Source: an uncultured Ruminococcus sp. (GTDB taxonomy: Bacteria; Bacillota; Clostridia; Oscillospirales; Ruminococcaceae). Taken from it: a stretch of 64,000 nucleotides of DNA. The notes below the pieces were generated by a model that was given only the letters and a program-made list of their open reading frames with translations, made no database searches and was not told the origin of the DNA. The DNA is taken from the NCBI GenBank assembly GCA_934435205.1, contig CAKSAK010000001.1, positions 372,001 to 436,000 on the forward strand, in the 5' to 3' direction. A program made the translations under genes and the position numbers. This document shows positions 43,578-51,137 of this stretch, in pieces; position 1 is the stretch's first letter; every line of letters begins with the position of its first letter.

Positions 43578-45305
43578 TTAGTCGCAGATCGCACCGAGCT
43601 TACACATTTCCTTGCATATGCCGCAGCCTACGCACTGTGTATGGTCGATAACGCACTTGCCGTCATGGATAGATATAGCAGGACAGCCAATTTTAAGGCA
43701 CTGCTTACAGCCAACGCACTTATCCTTGTTTACCTTAAGAGGAGGATTGTGCTTTACATATTTAAGAAGTGCGCATGGACGTCTTGAAATAATAACGCTT
43801 GGCTCTTCCTTGGCAAGCTCTTCCTTGATAACAGCTTCTGTTTCAGCCATGTGATATGGGTCAACGACTCTTACGCTCTTGATACCCAGTGAATGGCAGA
43901 GCATTTCAAGGTCAACGGCATAAGCAGGGTCGCCCTTGAGGTTTTTACCAGTTGTAGGGTTCTGCTGATGACCTGTCATACCTGTGATAGAGTTATCCAG
44001 AATGATAACAGTTGAATTTGTGGAGTTATATGCAACGTTCACAAGGCCTGTCATACCGCTGTGCATGAATGTTGAGTCACCGATAACGGCAACAGACTTC
44101 TTCTCTGCTTCTGCACCTCTTGCCTTGTTGAAGCCGTGAAGTCCGCTGATAGAAGCTCCCATGCAGATAGTTGAATCCATAGCGCAGAGCGGTGCTGTAG
44201 CGCCGAGAGTGTAACAGCCGATATCGCCTGATACCATAACGCCCAGCTTATGCAGGCAATAGAACAGACCTCTGTGAGGACATCCCGGACACATAACAGG
44301 AGGTCTTACAGGCACGTTATCCTCGAATGTGATATACTCAGGCTTTTTGCCAAGTATCTTTTCGGCAACGATAGTCTGTGATATCTCGCCCATAAGGCTG
44401 AAAAGCTCCTTGCCGATAACGTTCACGCCGTTTTTCTTGCAGTGTGTTTCGATTACATCGTCAAGCTCCTCGATAACATAGACCTTTTCGCACTTTGCGG
44501 CGAAGTCCTTTATTATCTGAACAGGCATTGGGTTTACGATACCGAGCTTAAGATATGAAGCCTTGTCGCCAAGTGCCTCTTTTGCATACTGATATGAGAT
44601 ACCGCTTGTGATAACGCCTATCTTTGTATCGTTCATCTCTACCTTGTTGAGCGGTGAAGTCTCGGCATAATCAGCGATAGCCTTCATTCTTGCTTCAACA
44701 ACAGGGTGACGGCGGATAGCGTTACCAGGCATCATAACATACTTCTGGATATTCTTTTCATATGGGATATTCTCCCTTTCCTCTCTCTCGCAAAGCTCAA
44801 CGGCTGACTGAGAATGGGAAACTCTTGTGGAAAGTCTAACGATAACAGGAACATCGAACTTCTCAGAAAGCTCGAAAGCCGCCTTTGCGAACTCCTTGCA
44901 CTCCCCTGAATCGGAAGGCTCTATCATCATTGTCTTAGAAGCGATAGCATGGTGACGTGAGTCCTGCTCGTTCTGTGACGAGTGCATACCAGGGTCATCG
45001 GCAACAGCTATTACCATACCTGCTGTTACGCCTGTGTAGCCTGCTGTGTAAAGAGGGTCAGCGGCAACGTTAAGACCAACGTGCTTCATTCCGCAGAAGC
45101 TTCTTGCACCGCCTATAGAAGCGCCAAGAGCCACTTCCATTGCGACCTTTTCATTAGGCGCCCACTCAGCATATACCTCGTCATATTTTGCAACAGCTTC
45201 TGTTATCTCAGTTGACGGAGTGCCGGGGTAAGATGATACAACCTTACAGCCTGCCTCATACAGACCTCTTGCAAACGCCTCGTTTCCAAGCATTAGTTTT
45301 TTCAT
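43578..45305 (-). CDS. iorA: Indolepyruvate:ferredoxin oxidoreductase alpha subunit
   Basis: 575 residues from MKKLMLGNEAFARG at 45305, with AAAGGAAAG upstream; a longer open frame has no site. The fused alpha/beta oxidoreductase region binds thiamine diphosphate (GDIGCYTLGATAPL) and the C-terminus carries two 4Fe-4S clusters (CVGCKQCLKIGCPA and CVGCGICKEMCKLGA). It decarboxylates arylpyruvates from Trp, Phe or Tyr to aryl-acetyl-CoA and is reversible. It heads the operon iorA-iorB-HD-paaK-ACT and has a stem-loop in its leader. Confidence 0.96.
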   Translation of the reverse strand: MKKLMLGNEAFARGLYEAGCKVVSSYPGTPSTEITEAVAKYDEVYAEWAPNEKVAMEVALGASIGGARSFCGMKHVGLNVAADPLYTAGYTGVTAGMVIAVADDPGMHSSQNEQDSRHHAIASKTMMIEPSDSGECKEFAKAAFELSEKFDVPVIVRLSTRVSHSQSAVELCEREERENIPYEKNIQKYVMMPGNAIRRHPVVEARMKAIADYAETSPLNKVEMNDTKIGVITSGISYQYAKEALGDKASYLKLGIVNPMPVQIIKDFAAKCEKVYVIEELDDVIETHCKKNGVNVIGKELFSLMGEISQTIVAEKILGKKPEYITFEDNVPVRPPVMCPGCPHRGLFYCLHKLGVMVSGDIGCYTLGATAPLCAMDSTICMGASISGLHGFNKARGAEAEKKSVAVIGDSTFMHSGMTGLVNVAYNSTNSTVIILDNSITGMTGHQQNPTTGKNLKGDPAYAVDLEMLCHSLGIKSVRVVDPYHMAETEAVIKEELAKEEPSVIISRRPCALLKYVKHNPPLKVNKDKCVGCKQCLKIGCPAISIHDGKCVIDHTQCVGCGICKEMCKLGAICD

Positions 45306-45329
45306 ACAATAAATCTTTCCTTTCACTGC

Positions 45330-45353
45330 ACCGACCATTTTTTCGTGGTCGGT
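45330..45353 (-). promoter_or_regulatory. Stem-loop in the iorA leader
   Basis: ACCGACCA and TGGTCGGT form a perfect 8-bp stem with an eight-base A/T-rich loop, located about 20 bases before the iorA start codon and just upstream of its ribosome site. There is no T run, so it is not a terminator. Confidence 0.5.
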
Positions 45354-45385
45354 AAAATAAACAATAATTAAAATAGACACAAATA

Positions 45386-45414
45386 ATTATACCACAAATT
45401 TCACCAAAATGCAA
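45386..45414 (-). promoter_or_regulatory. Promoter for the ior operon
   Basis: TTGCAT (45414-45409) and TATAAT (45391-45386) with a 17-base spacer on the minus strand. Confidence 0.78.
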
Positions 45415-45525
45415 CAGCTTTTTTGATTTAAAGCACCAATAGAGCGTTATAAAAAGTTTGCATACGGCAATTTTGTCAGTTTGCATAAAATATCAAGGGA
45501 GCTTCTGTGCAATAATTCACATATA

Positions 45526-45820
45526 GGCACGATCAGCACACTTGGCACGATTTACGGCACGTTTCAGGCACGATTTAAACAGCCCTCAAACGCAGTAATA
45601 TAGGGCATTCGCACGATTGCACGATTTATTTTATATATATAAATATAGAAAATATATTGTATAGGTATATATAGAGGGTAAATGTTATATATAGTAGAAA
45701 TATAAAAAGCCATTTTAATCGTGCAATCGTGCAAAATATGCAGAAAAGTGCGTAAATAAGCGGTTTGAGCATACAAGCGAAACGTGCCGAACGCACACAT
45801 GGAACGTGCAGCGCACGTTT
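45526..45820. repeat. GCACG-rich iteron-like cluster with a perfect 16-bp inverted repeat
   Basis: GGCACG occurs at 45526, 45544, 45556 and 45567. GCACGATTGCACGATT (45611-45626) has its exact reverse complement at 45717-45732. An AT-only core (TATATATAAATATAG) lies between the arms. Beyond the right arm, further CGTGC motifs (45783-45817) mirror the left-hand copies, so the two flanks are similar in inverted order. No credible gene is encoded. Confidence 0.75.
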
Positions 45821-45835
45821 TGAATGAAAAAATAA

Positions 45836-45926
45836 ATCGCCGCCAGGCGATACCATAATTCCTCATTCCTCACTCCTCATTCCTCATTCTTAACACTCCT
45901 CATTCCTCACTCCTCATTCCTCATTT
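45836..45926. repeat. ATCGCCGC/AGGCGAT plus CTCATTCCTCA short tandem repeat
   Basis: ATCGCCGCCAGGCGATACC is followed by many iterations of ATTCCTC/ACTCCTC. The same compound element lies at 14702-14757 upstream of glmM/ruvB. Confidence 0.75.
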
Positions 45927-45941
45927 TTAACAAAATTGCAC

Positions 45942-45970
45942 TTGAAAAAAAGCCACAAATGTTGTATAAT
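45942..45970 (+). promoter_or_regulatory. Promoter for galK
   Basis: TTGAAA (45942-45947) and TATAAT (45965-45970), 17-base spacer, 40 bases before the start codon. Confidence 0.8.
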
Positions 45971-46010
45971 AACAAAGTATACTTAAATTTACGTTCGGAG
46001 GATATACATA

Positions 46011-47252
46011 ATGAAAAAATACACACTTGACGAGGTCTACACTGCCGATATGACGGCGTTTCAGAGAGAAAGATATAACAGAGTTGCAGATGAGTTTGAA
46101 AAGCTTTACGGAGAAAAGCCAACTGCTTTCTTCTCAGCTCCGGGCAGAACTGAGGTAGGCGGCAACCACACCGACCACAACTTTGGCTGTGTTCTTGCGG
46201 CAGGCGTTTCACTTGACGTTATTGCCGCTGTCGCTCCTGACACCGAGGAGAACGTTATTACAATAAAGTCCGAGGGCTTCCCAATGGATACTGTGTACGT
46301 CGATGACGACACTATCTACGAGGAGCAGAAAAACACCTCTGCGGCTCTCATAAGAGGTATGTCCGCAGGCTTCAAAAAGAACGGTCACAAGGCTGGGGGC
46401 TTCAAGGCTTATGCTACTTCAAACGTGCTTAAAGGCTCTGGACTTTCTTCATCTGCGGCTTATGAAGTGCTTATCGGAACTATCCTCAATGGTCTTTTCA
46501 ATGACGGTGAGGTCTCTGCTGTGGAGATAGCTCAGATAGCTCAGTTTGCAGAAAATGTATATTTCGGCAAGCCGTCAGGTCTTATGGACCAAATGGCTTC
46601 ATCAGTAGGCGGATTTATCACTATAGACTTTGCTGACGAGAAGCACCCTGTTATCAGCTCTGTAGGTTTCGATTTCACAAAGAGCGGTCATGCACTGTGT
46701 ATCGTTGACACAAAGGGCAACCATGCCGACCTTACTCCTGAGTATGCGGCTATCCCTGTGGAAATGAAATCTGTTGCGGCTTTCTTTGGCAAAAAGGTGC
46801 TGAGAGAGATAACAAAAGAGCAGCTTCTTGAAAACATCTGCGCTGTTAGAGAAAAATGCAGTGACAGAGCTGTGCTTAGAGCGCTCCACTTCTTTGATGA
46901 TAACGAGAGAGTTGGCAAGGAAGCTTCCGCACTTTCAGAGGGCGACTTTGACGCTTTCCTGAGCCTTATCAATGAATCAGGAGATTCATCATTCAAGTAT
47001 CTCCAGAACATCTATGCTTCCTCTGCCCCAAATGAGCAGGGTCTTTCACTTGCTTTGTATCTTGCTAAGCAGGCTCTTGGCGGTGAGGGCGCTTGCAGAG
47101 TACACGGCGGCGGATTTGCAGGAACTATCCAAGCATTCGTGCCTGAAAAGAAGCTTGAAGCTTTCAAGGCTGAAATGGAGAGAGTTTTCGGTGAAGGCTC
47201 ATGCTATGTGCTGTCCATAAGACCTGTTGGCGGCGTGCAGATAGACCTTTAA
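46011..47252 (+). CDS. galK: Galactokinase
   Basis: 413 residues of the GHMP kinase family; phosphorylates galactose at C1 for the Leloir pathway. Sugar-binding signature PGRTEVGGNHTDHN, ATP loop LKGSGLSSSAAYEV and C-terminal GGGFAGTIQAFVP are complete. CGGAGG precedes the ATG. No galT or galE lies in the window; the next genes are unrelated (unknown protein, trmB). Confidence 0.96.
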   Translation: MKKYTLDEVYTADMTAFQRERYNRVADEFEKLYGEKPTAFFSAPGRTEVGGNHTDHNFGCVLAAGVSLDVIAAVAPDTEENVITIKSEGFPMDTVYVDDDTIYEEQKNTSAALIRGMSAGFKKNGHKAGGFKAYATSNVLKGSGLSSSAAYEVLIGTILNGLFNDGEVSAVEIAQIAQFAENVYFGKPSGLMDQMASSVGGFITIDFADEKHPVISSVGFDFTKSGHALCIVDTKGNHADLTPEYAAIPVEMKSVAAFFGKKVLREITKEQLLENICAVREKCSDRAVLRALHFFDDNERVGKEASALSEGDFDAFLSLINESGDSSFKYLQNIYASSAPNEQGLSLALYLAKQALGGEGACRVHGGGFAGTIQAFVPEKKLEAFKAEMERVFGEGSCYVLSIRPVGGVQIDL

Positions 47253-47265
47253 TATAGGAGTTGAC

Positions 47266-47802
47266 ATGAAAAATCCATTTGCAGGCTTGAAGAAAAAGCA
47301 GGTGAAGTTGCAGTTTTCCACCTGCGGAGAGATAATGATAGACGGACTTCCCTTTTCTTTCGGAGTGGAGAGCGCAGGGAAAGCGTCTGACAAAGGGCTT
47401 TGCGTTTCGATATCTGGTGAAGCGGTCAATGACGGTCGTGTTAAATTCTCAGACCTTGAATACTATGAAAACCATGGCGGAAAGATAACCCTTGTGAAGC
47501 ATGGCTTTTCACTTGTCACCAAAAAGGACGGCAAGAAGATTTATCAGGCAAAGTTCACCAAAATACCTATCACTGAAAAGGACACCTCAGTGCTTTTCAG
47601 AAAGCTCACCGAAGAAGAGGTCGTCCAACGGCTCAACTGTGAGATAGCTTTTAAGGTGACCCCTCATTTCAGCGGTGAGGACACACCCGAGGTCATGCTT
47701 ACAGTTTATCCTTATGAAAATATGCTCACAGGGTCGGCTGTGCAGTGGCTAAAGGTCACGTCTGATAAGGACTATTTTCTGCACAAATATTCTAATAAAT
47801 AA
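47266..47802 (+). CDS. Conserved protein of unknown function
   Basis: 178 residues, 13 bases after galK, with AGGAG before the ATG. Basic N-terminus (KNPFAGLKKKQVKLQFS), then alternating short hydrophobic and charged strands ending in VMLTVYPYENMLTGSAVQW. No signal peptide, helix-turn-helix or catalytic motif is visible, and I do not recognise a family. Tight spacing and codon use like its neighbours support it as a real gene cotranscribed with galK. Confidence 0.6.
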   Translation: MKNPFAGLKKKQVKLQFSTCGEIMIDGLPFSFGVESAGKASDKGLCVSISGEAVNDGRVKFSDLEYYENHGGKITLVKHGFSLVTKKDGKKIYQAKFTKIPITEKDTSVLFRKLTEEEVVQRLNCEIAFKVTPHFSGEDTPEVMLTVYPYENMLTGSAVQWLKVTSDKDYFLHKYSNK

Positions 47803-47820
47803 CAGGAGAGTTTATCCCAT

Positions 47821-48489
47821 ATGAGAATGAGAAGAAAGAAAAATCTTGAGGCACGTCTTGAAGCCTGCGGAGATTATATTTTATATCTTGACCGTGACGA
47901 GAAAAATTTTCAGGACAAGTCAAACAAACAGCTTATTGACTTTGAGAAGATATTCGGAAACAATGATCCCCTTGTGCTGGAGATAGGCTGTGGAAAGGGT
48001 CAGTTTGCAAGAGAGATAGCAAAGAGAAATCCTGACAAGAATTTCCTTGCAGTAGAAAAAAGCAGTAACGTTATAGTTGACGCTGCGCAAATGGCTATAG
48101 ACGAGGGCATACCGAACTTGAGATTTGCAAGGGGCGAGGCTGAATATCTTGATTGCTTTATCCCTGAAAAGTCAGTGGAGTGTATCTACCTCAATTTCAG
48201 CTGTCCGTATCCAAAAAATACATACGCACGCCATAGGCTCACATACCGAGCTTTTCTTGAAATTTACAGACGTATTCTTGTGGACAAGGGCGAGATATAC
48301 CAAAAGACCGACAATATGCACTTCTTTGAGTTCTCCTTGGAGGAGTTCTCTGCGGCAAATTACGGACTTAAAAACATTTCTCTCGACCTTCACAACAGCG
48401 GCTTCGAGGGCAATATCGTAACGGAATATGAGAAGAAATTCTCAGACATGGGTATGCCTATCTACAGATTGGAGGCGTTCGTAAAATAA
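47821..48489 (+). CDS. trmB: tRNA (guanosine(46)-N7)-methyltransferase TrmB
   Basis: 222 residues; methylates G46 in the variable loop of tRNAs. The SAM motif VLEIGCGKGQFAREIAKRNPD is intact, as are FLAVEKSS and the C-terminal YEKKFSDMGMPIYRLEA. The active-site block usually written LNFSDPWPK...RRL reads LNFSCPYPKNTYARHRL here: the nearly invariant Asp is Cys and Trp is Tyr. The gene overlaps the next by one base (TAATG). Confidence 0.9.
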   Translation: MRMRRKKNLEARLEACGDYILYLDRDEKNFQDKSNKQLIDFEKIFGNNDPLVLEIGCGKGQFAREIAKRNPDKNFLAVEKSSNVIVDAAQMAIDEGIPNLRFARGEAEYLDCFIPEKSVECIYLNFSCPYPKNTYARHRLTYRAFLEIYRRILVDKGEIYQKTDNMHFFEFSLEEFSAANYGLKNISLDLHNSGFEGNIVTEYEKKFSDMGMPIYRLEAFVK

Positions 48490-48983
48490 TGAGCGAGCAT
48501 ATAAATCCAATTGTCAGCGAGGAAGATGTAGGCGCTGACGGCAAGCTTCGCAAATGGTCAACAGGCAGAAAAGTCAAGTGGATAATTTGGATAGTCATTA
48601 TTCTTGCGGTAGCCCTCGGCTTCTGGCATCAGTATTATATGCGCTCCGACAGCCAGATAAAAGCCGTTTTCGATGACAACAAGGCCTCCTTTCAGACCAC
48701 GGCTGAATTTATGATAGAAAGCATATCAAGCGAAAAGCCGACCCTTTCAAAGGGCAAATGCTCCATAAAATCGCTCACCGAAAATAGTGCCTGCAAGTCT
48801 GTGAAGAAAGAGCTTGAGGAGCTGGAGCGCAGGAACGTCACATACATCGACAGCGACGGCTTGACAGTGAAATTCTATACCATTTATGACCATTACTATA
48901 TTTACCGCTCACCCCTAAGCTCATCAGGTGGCGAGGATAACCTCGGCGACGGGTGGTCATATGTAAAAACAAGTAAAAGCTAA
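48489..48983 (+). CDS. Single-pass membrane protein of unknown function
   Basis: 164 residues, starting on the last base of the trmB stop codon, so it is translationally coupled. About 30 polar residues are followed by one transmembrane helix (WIIWIVIILAVALGFW) and an extracytoplasmic domain of about 110 residues with YYIYRSPLSS near the end and two Cys residues (KCSIKS, ACKSV). No family is recognised. Confidence 0.65.
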   Translation: MSEHINPIVSEEDVGADGKLRKWSTGRKVKWIIWIVIILAVALGFWHQYYMRSDSQIKAVFDDNKASFQTTAEFMIESISSEKPTLSKGKCSIKSLTENSACKSVKKELEELERRNVTYIDSDGLTVKFYTIYDHYYIYRSPLSSSGGEDNLGDGWSYVKTSKS

Positions 48984-49090
48984 ATTTCTACGGACGGAAA
49001 AGTTATTTTCGTCCGTTTTTTATGCAATCAAAAACACTTCTCATTCGTGTTATAGATGAAAGGTCTTTCAAATAGCTAAACAGCTAACAA

Positions 49091-49366
49091 CAAAGTGGGT
49101 CAGCAAAGTGGCTCACTAAACACAGGTAGAGTTACCGAGGTACAAAAGGATAGCTATGCTCCAAGATAGAGTAGCGAGATAAAAAAAACAAAGTGGGTCA
49201 GCAAGCTTGCTAGTTAATCAAGAGTAAAGTTACCGAGCCACAAAGATTTAGCTATACTCTAAAATAAAGTAGCGAGATAAAAAAACAATGGTAAAGTCAC
49301 CGAGCCACAAAATAAAAGCTATGCCCCAAGATAGAGTAGCGAGGTTAAAAAAGAGTAGCGAGGTAA
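49091..49366. repeat. 98-bp imperfect tandem repeat (about 2.7 copies)
   Basis: CAAAGTGGGTCAGCAA recurs at 49091 and 49189. Each unit continues with a block like AGTTACCGAGNCACAAA, then AGCTATNCTC and AGTAGCGAGNTAAAAA. The third copy is shortened and its last motif GAGTAGCGAGGT is doubled. The region lies between convergent genes and has no open frame with coding features. Confidence 0.8.
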
Positions 49367-49370
49367 AAAA

Positions 49371-49398
49371 AGAACGACCTGCATTTGCAAGTCGTTCT
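49371..49398. terminator. Bidirectional terminator of ilvBNC
   Basis: AGAACGAC and GTCGTTCT form a stem extended inward by CTGC/GCAA-type pairs. T runs follow on the plus strand (CTTTTT) and the minus strand (TTTTTTT), so it ends the ilv operon and any plus-strand transcript. Confidence 0.88.
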
Positions 49399-49427
49399 CT
49401 TTTTATGCAACAATATTTATCTGCAAA

Positions 49428-50453
49428 TTAGTTGTTGATGAGCTTCTCATCATCATTGTTCCAGCTGTAGAGCTTTCTGATCTCCTTACCAACCTTCTCA
49501 GAAGGATGCTCAGCGTGGAGCTTTCTCATAGCCTTGAAGTGTACCTGTGAACCAGCGTCAGACATATCAAGGAGGAAGTCCTTAGCGAATGTACCGTCCT
49601 GAATGTCAGAAAGAACCTTCTTCATAGCCTTCTTTGTGTCCTCAGTAACGATCTTTGGACCTGTGATGTAGTCACCGTACTCAGCAGTGTTAGAGATAGA
49701 ATATCTCATGCCCTCGAAGCCTGACTGATAGATAAGGTCAACGATGAGCTTCATCTCATGGATACACTCAAAGTATGCGTTTCTTGGGTCATAACCAGCC
49801 TCGCAAAGTGTCTCAAAACCAGCCTGCATAAGTGCGCAAACACCGCCGCAAAGAACTGCCTGCTCACCGAAGAGGTCTGTCTCTGTCTCTGTTCTGAATG
49901 TTGTCTCAAGAACACCGGCTCTTGCTCCGCCGATACCAAGTGCATATGCAAGACCGATATCCTGTGCGTTGCCTGTTGCGTCCTGCTCGACTGCGATAAG
50001 GCAAGGTGTACCCTTACCAGCCTGATACTCAGAACGTACTGTGTGACCAGGAGCCTTAGGTGCGATCATGATAACATTGACATTCTTTGGTGGTACGATG
50101 CAGCCAAAGTGAATGTTAAAGCCGTGTGCGAATGCAAGAGTCTTACCCTCTGTGAGGTATGGCTCGATAGATTTCTTATAAAGTGCAGCCTGCTTCTCAT
50201 CAGGAATAAGGATCATGATGATGTCAGATGTCTTTGCAGCTTCCTCAGTTGTCATAACTGTAAGACCCTGCTGCTCAGCCTTTGCCCAGCTCTTAGAACC
50301 TTCGTAAAGACCTACTACTACGTCAACACCGCTCTCCTTAAGGTTGAGCGCATGAGCGTGGCCCTGTGAACCGTAACCGATAATGGCAACTCTCTTACCC
50401 TTGAGTACGTTAATGTCGCAATCCTGCTGATAGAATATTCTTGCCTGTGCCAT
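49428..50453 (-). CDS. ilvC: Ketol-acid reductoisomerase
   Basis: 341 residues (class I length), start MAQARIFYQQD at 50453 with GGAGG upstream; five more in-frame codons have no site. It isomerises and reduces acetolactate or acetohydroxybutyrate in valine, leucine and isoleucine synthesis. GYGSQGHAHALNLKESG binds the nucleotide, and GLYEGSKSW is the cofactor-specificity loop. The metal site residues lie in ETTFRTETETDLFGEQ. It is the last gene of ilvB-ilvN-ilvC. Confidence 0.98.
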   Translation of the reverse strand: MAQARIFYQQDCDINVLKGKRVAIIGYGSQGHAHALNLKESGVDVVVGLYEGSKSWAKAEQQGLTVMTTEEAAKTSDIIMILIPDEKQAALYKKSIEPYLTEGKTLAFAHGFNIHFGCIVPPKNVNVIMIAPKAPGHTVRSEYQAGKGTPCLIAVEQDATGNAQDIGLAYALGIGGARAGVLETTFRTETETDLFGEQAVLCGGVCALMQAGFETLCEAGYDPRNAYFECIHEMKLIVDLIYQSGFEGMRYSISNTAEYGDYITGPKIVTEDTKKAMKKVLSDIQDGTFAKDFLLDMSDAGSQVHFKAMRKLHAEHPSEKVGKEIRKLYSWNNDDEKLINN

Positions 50454-50521
50454 TGTTAATTCCTCCAAATTCAGAAATTTAAGATTTATTTTATGTAGCC
50501 TTTCGGCTATATAATCAAAGT

Positions 50522-51019
50522 TTATTTGCCTGCGTTGAATGTGTCAGAGCCTTTCTCTATTGCGATAGTGCCTGTTCTTACCATTTCGATTATTCCGTAA
50601 GGTGCTATGACCTCCTCAAATCTGCAAAGGTGAGCGTAAGTGTCGCAAAGCTCCAATGTCATTGTCGTAAGCGTTATATCCATGACCTTAGCCCCTGTGA
50701 TATCCGCAATTGTCATTATCTCACTGCGTCTGTTTGCGGCCGCAGACACCTTGACTATCATAAGCTCTCTTGCGAGATACTCATTAGCCTCGAATGTCTT
50801 TACCTTGATGACCTCTATAAGCTTATTGAGCTGTTTTTCGATCTGCTCAACTGTATGCTCGTCACCATCGGCAACTATCGTTATTCTTGAAACGTCAGGG
50901 TCATGAGTCGGACCTACTGCAAGGCTCTCGATATTGAACCCACGTCTTGAAAACAGTCCGGAAATTCTTGATAAAACACCGCTGTGGTTTTCTACAAGAA
51001 CTGAGATCGTATGTTTCAT
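50522..51019 (-). CDS. ilvN: Acetolactate synthase small (regulatory) subunit
   Basis: 165 residues. The N-terminal ACT domain (HTISVLVENHSGVLSRISGL, RRGFNIESLAVGPT) binds valine for feedback inhibition, and the C-terminal domain contacts IlvB. It lies between ilvB and ilvC with gaps of 118 and 68 bases. Confidence 0.96.
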   Translation of the reverse strand: MKHTISVLVENHSGVLSRISGLFSRRGFNIESLAVGPTHDPDVSRITIVADGDEHTVEQIEKQLNKLIEVIKVKTFEANEYLARELMIVKVSAAANRRSEIMTIADITGAKVMDITLTTMTLELCDTYAHLCRFEEVIAPYGIIEMVRTGTIAIEKGSDTFNAGK

Positions 51020-51137
51020 AAATCAACCTCCATAAGGAAATCTTTCCTTGATTTTTTATTATATCAGCTTATTATTAAGATTTCTTGAACGTAAACGCTA
51101 TATACTGTAAACGCTACAGATAGTTAAAATATAGACC

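Noticed and set aside
45564..45866. Minus-strand open frames in the GCACG cluster
   Set aside because: They run across repeats and the AT-rich core with no ribosome site and biased composition.
49758..50369. 203-codon Cys-rich plus-strand open frame
   Set aside because: Shadow of ilvC; Cys content arises from complementary Ala/Thr codons.
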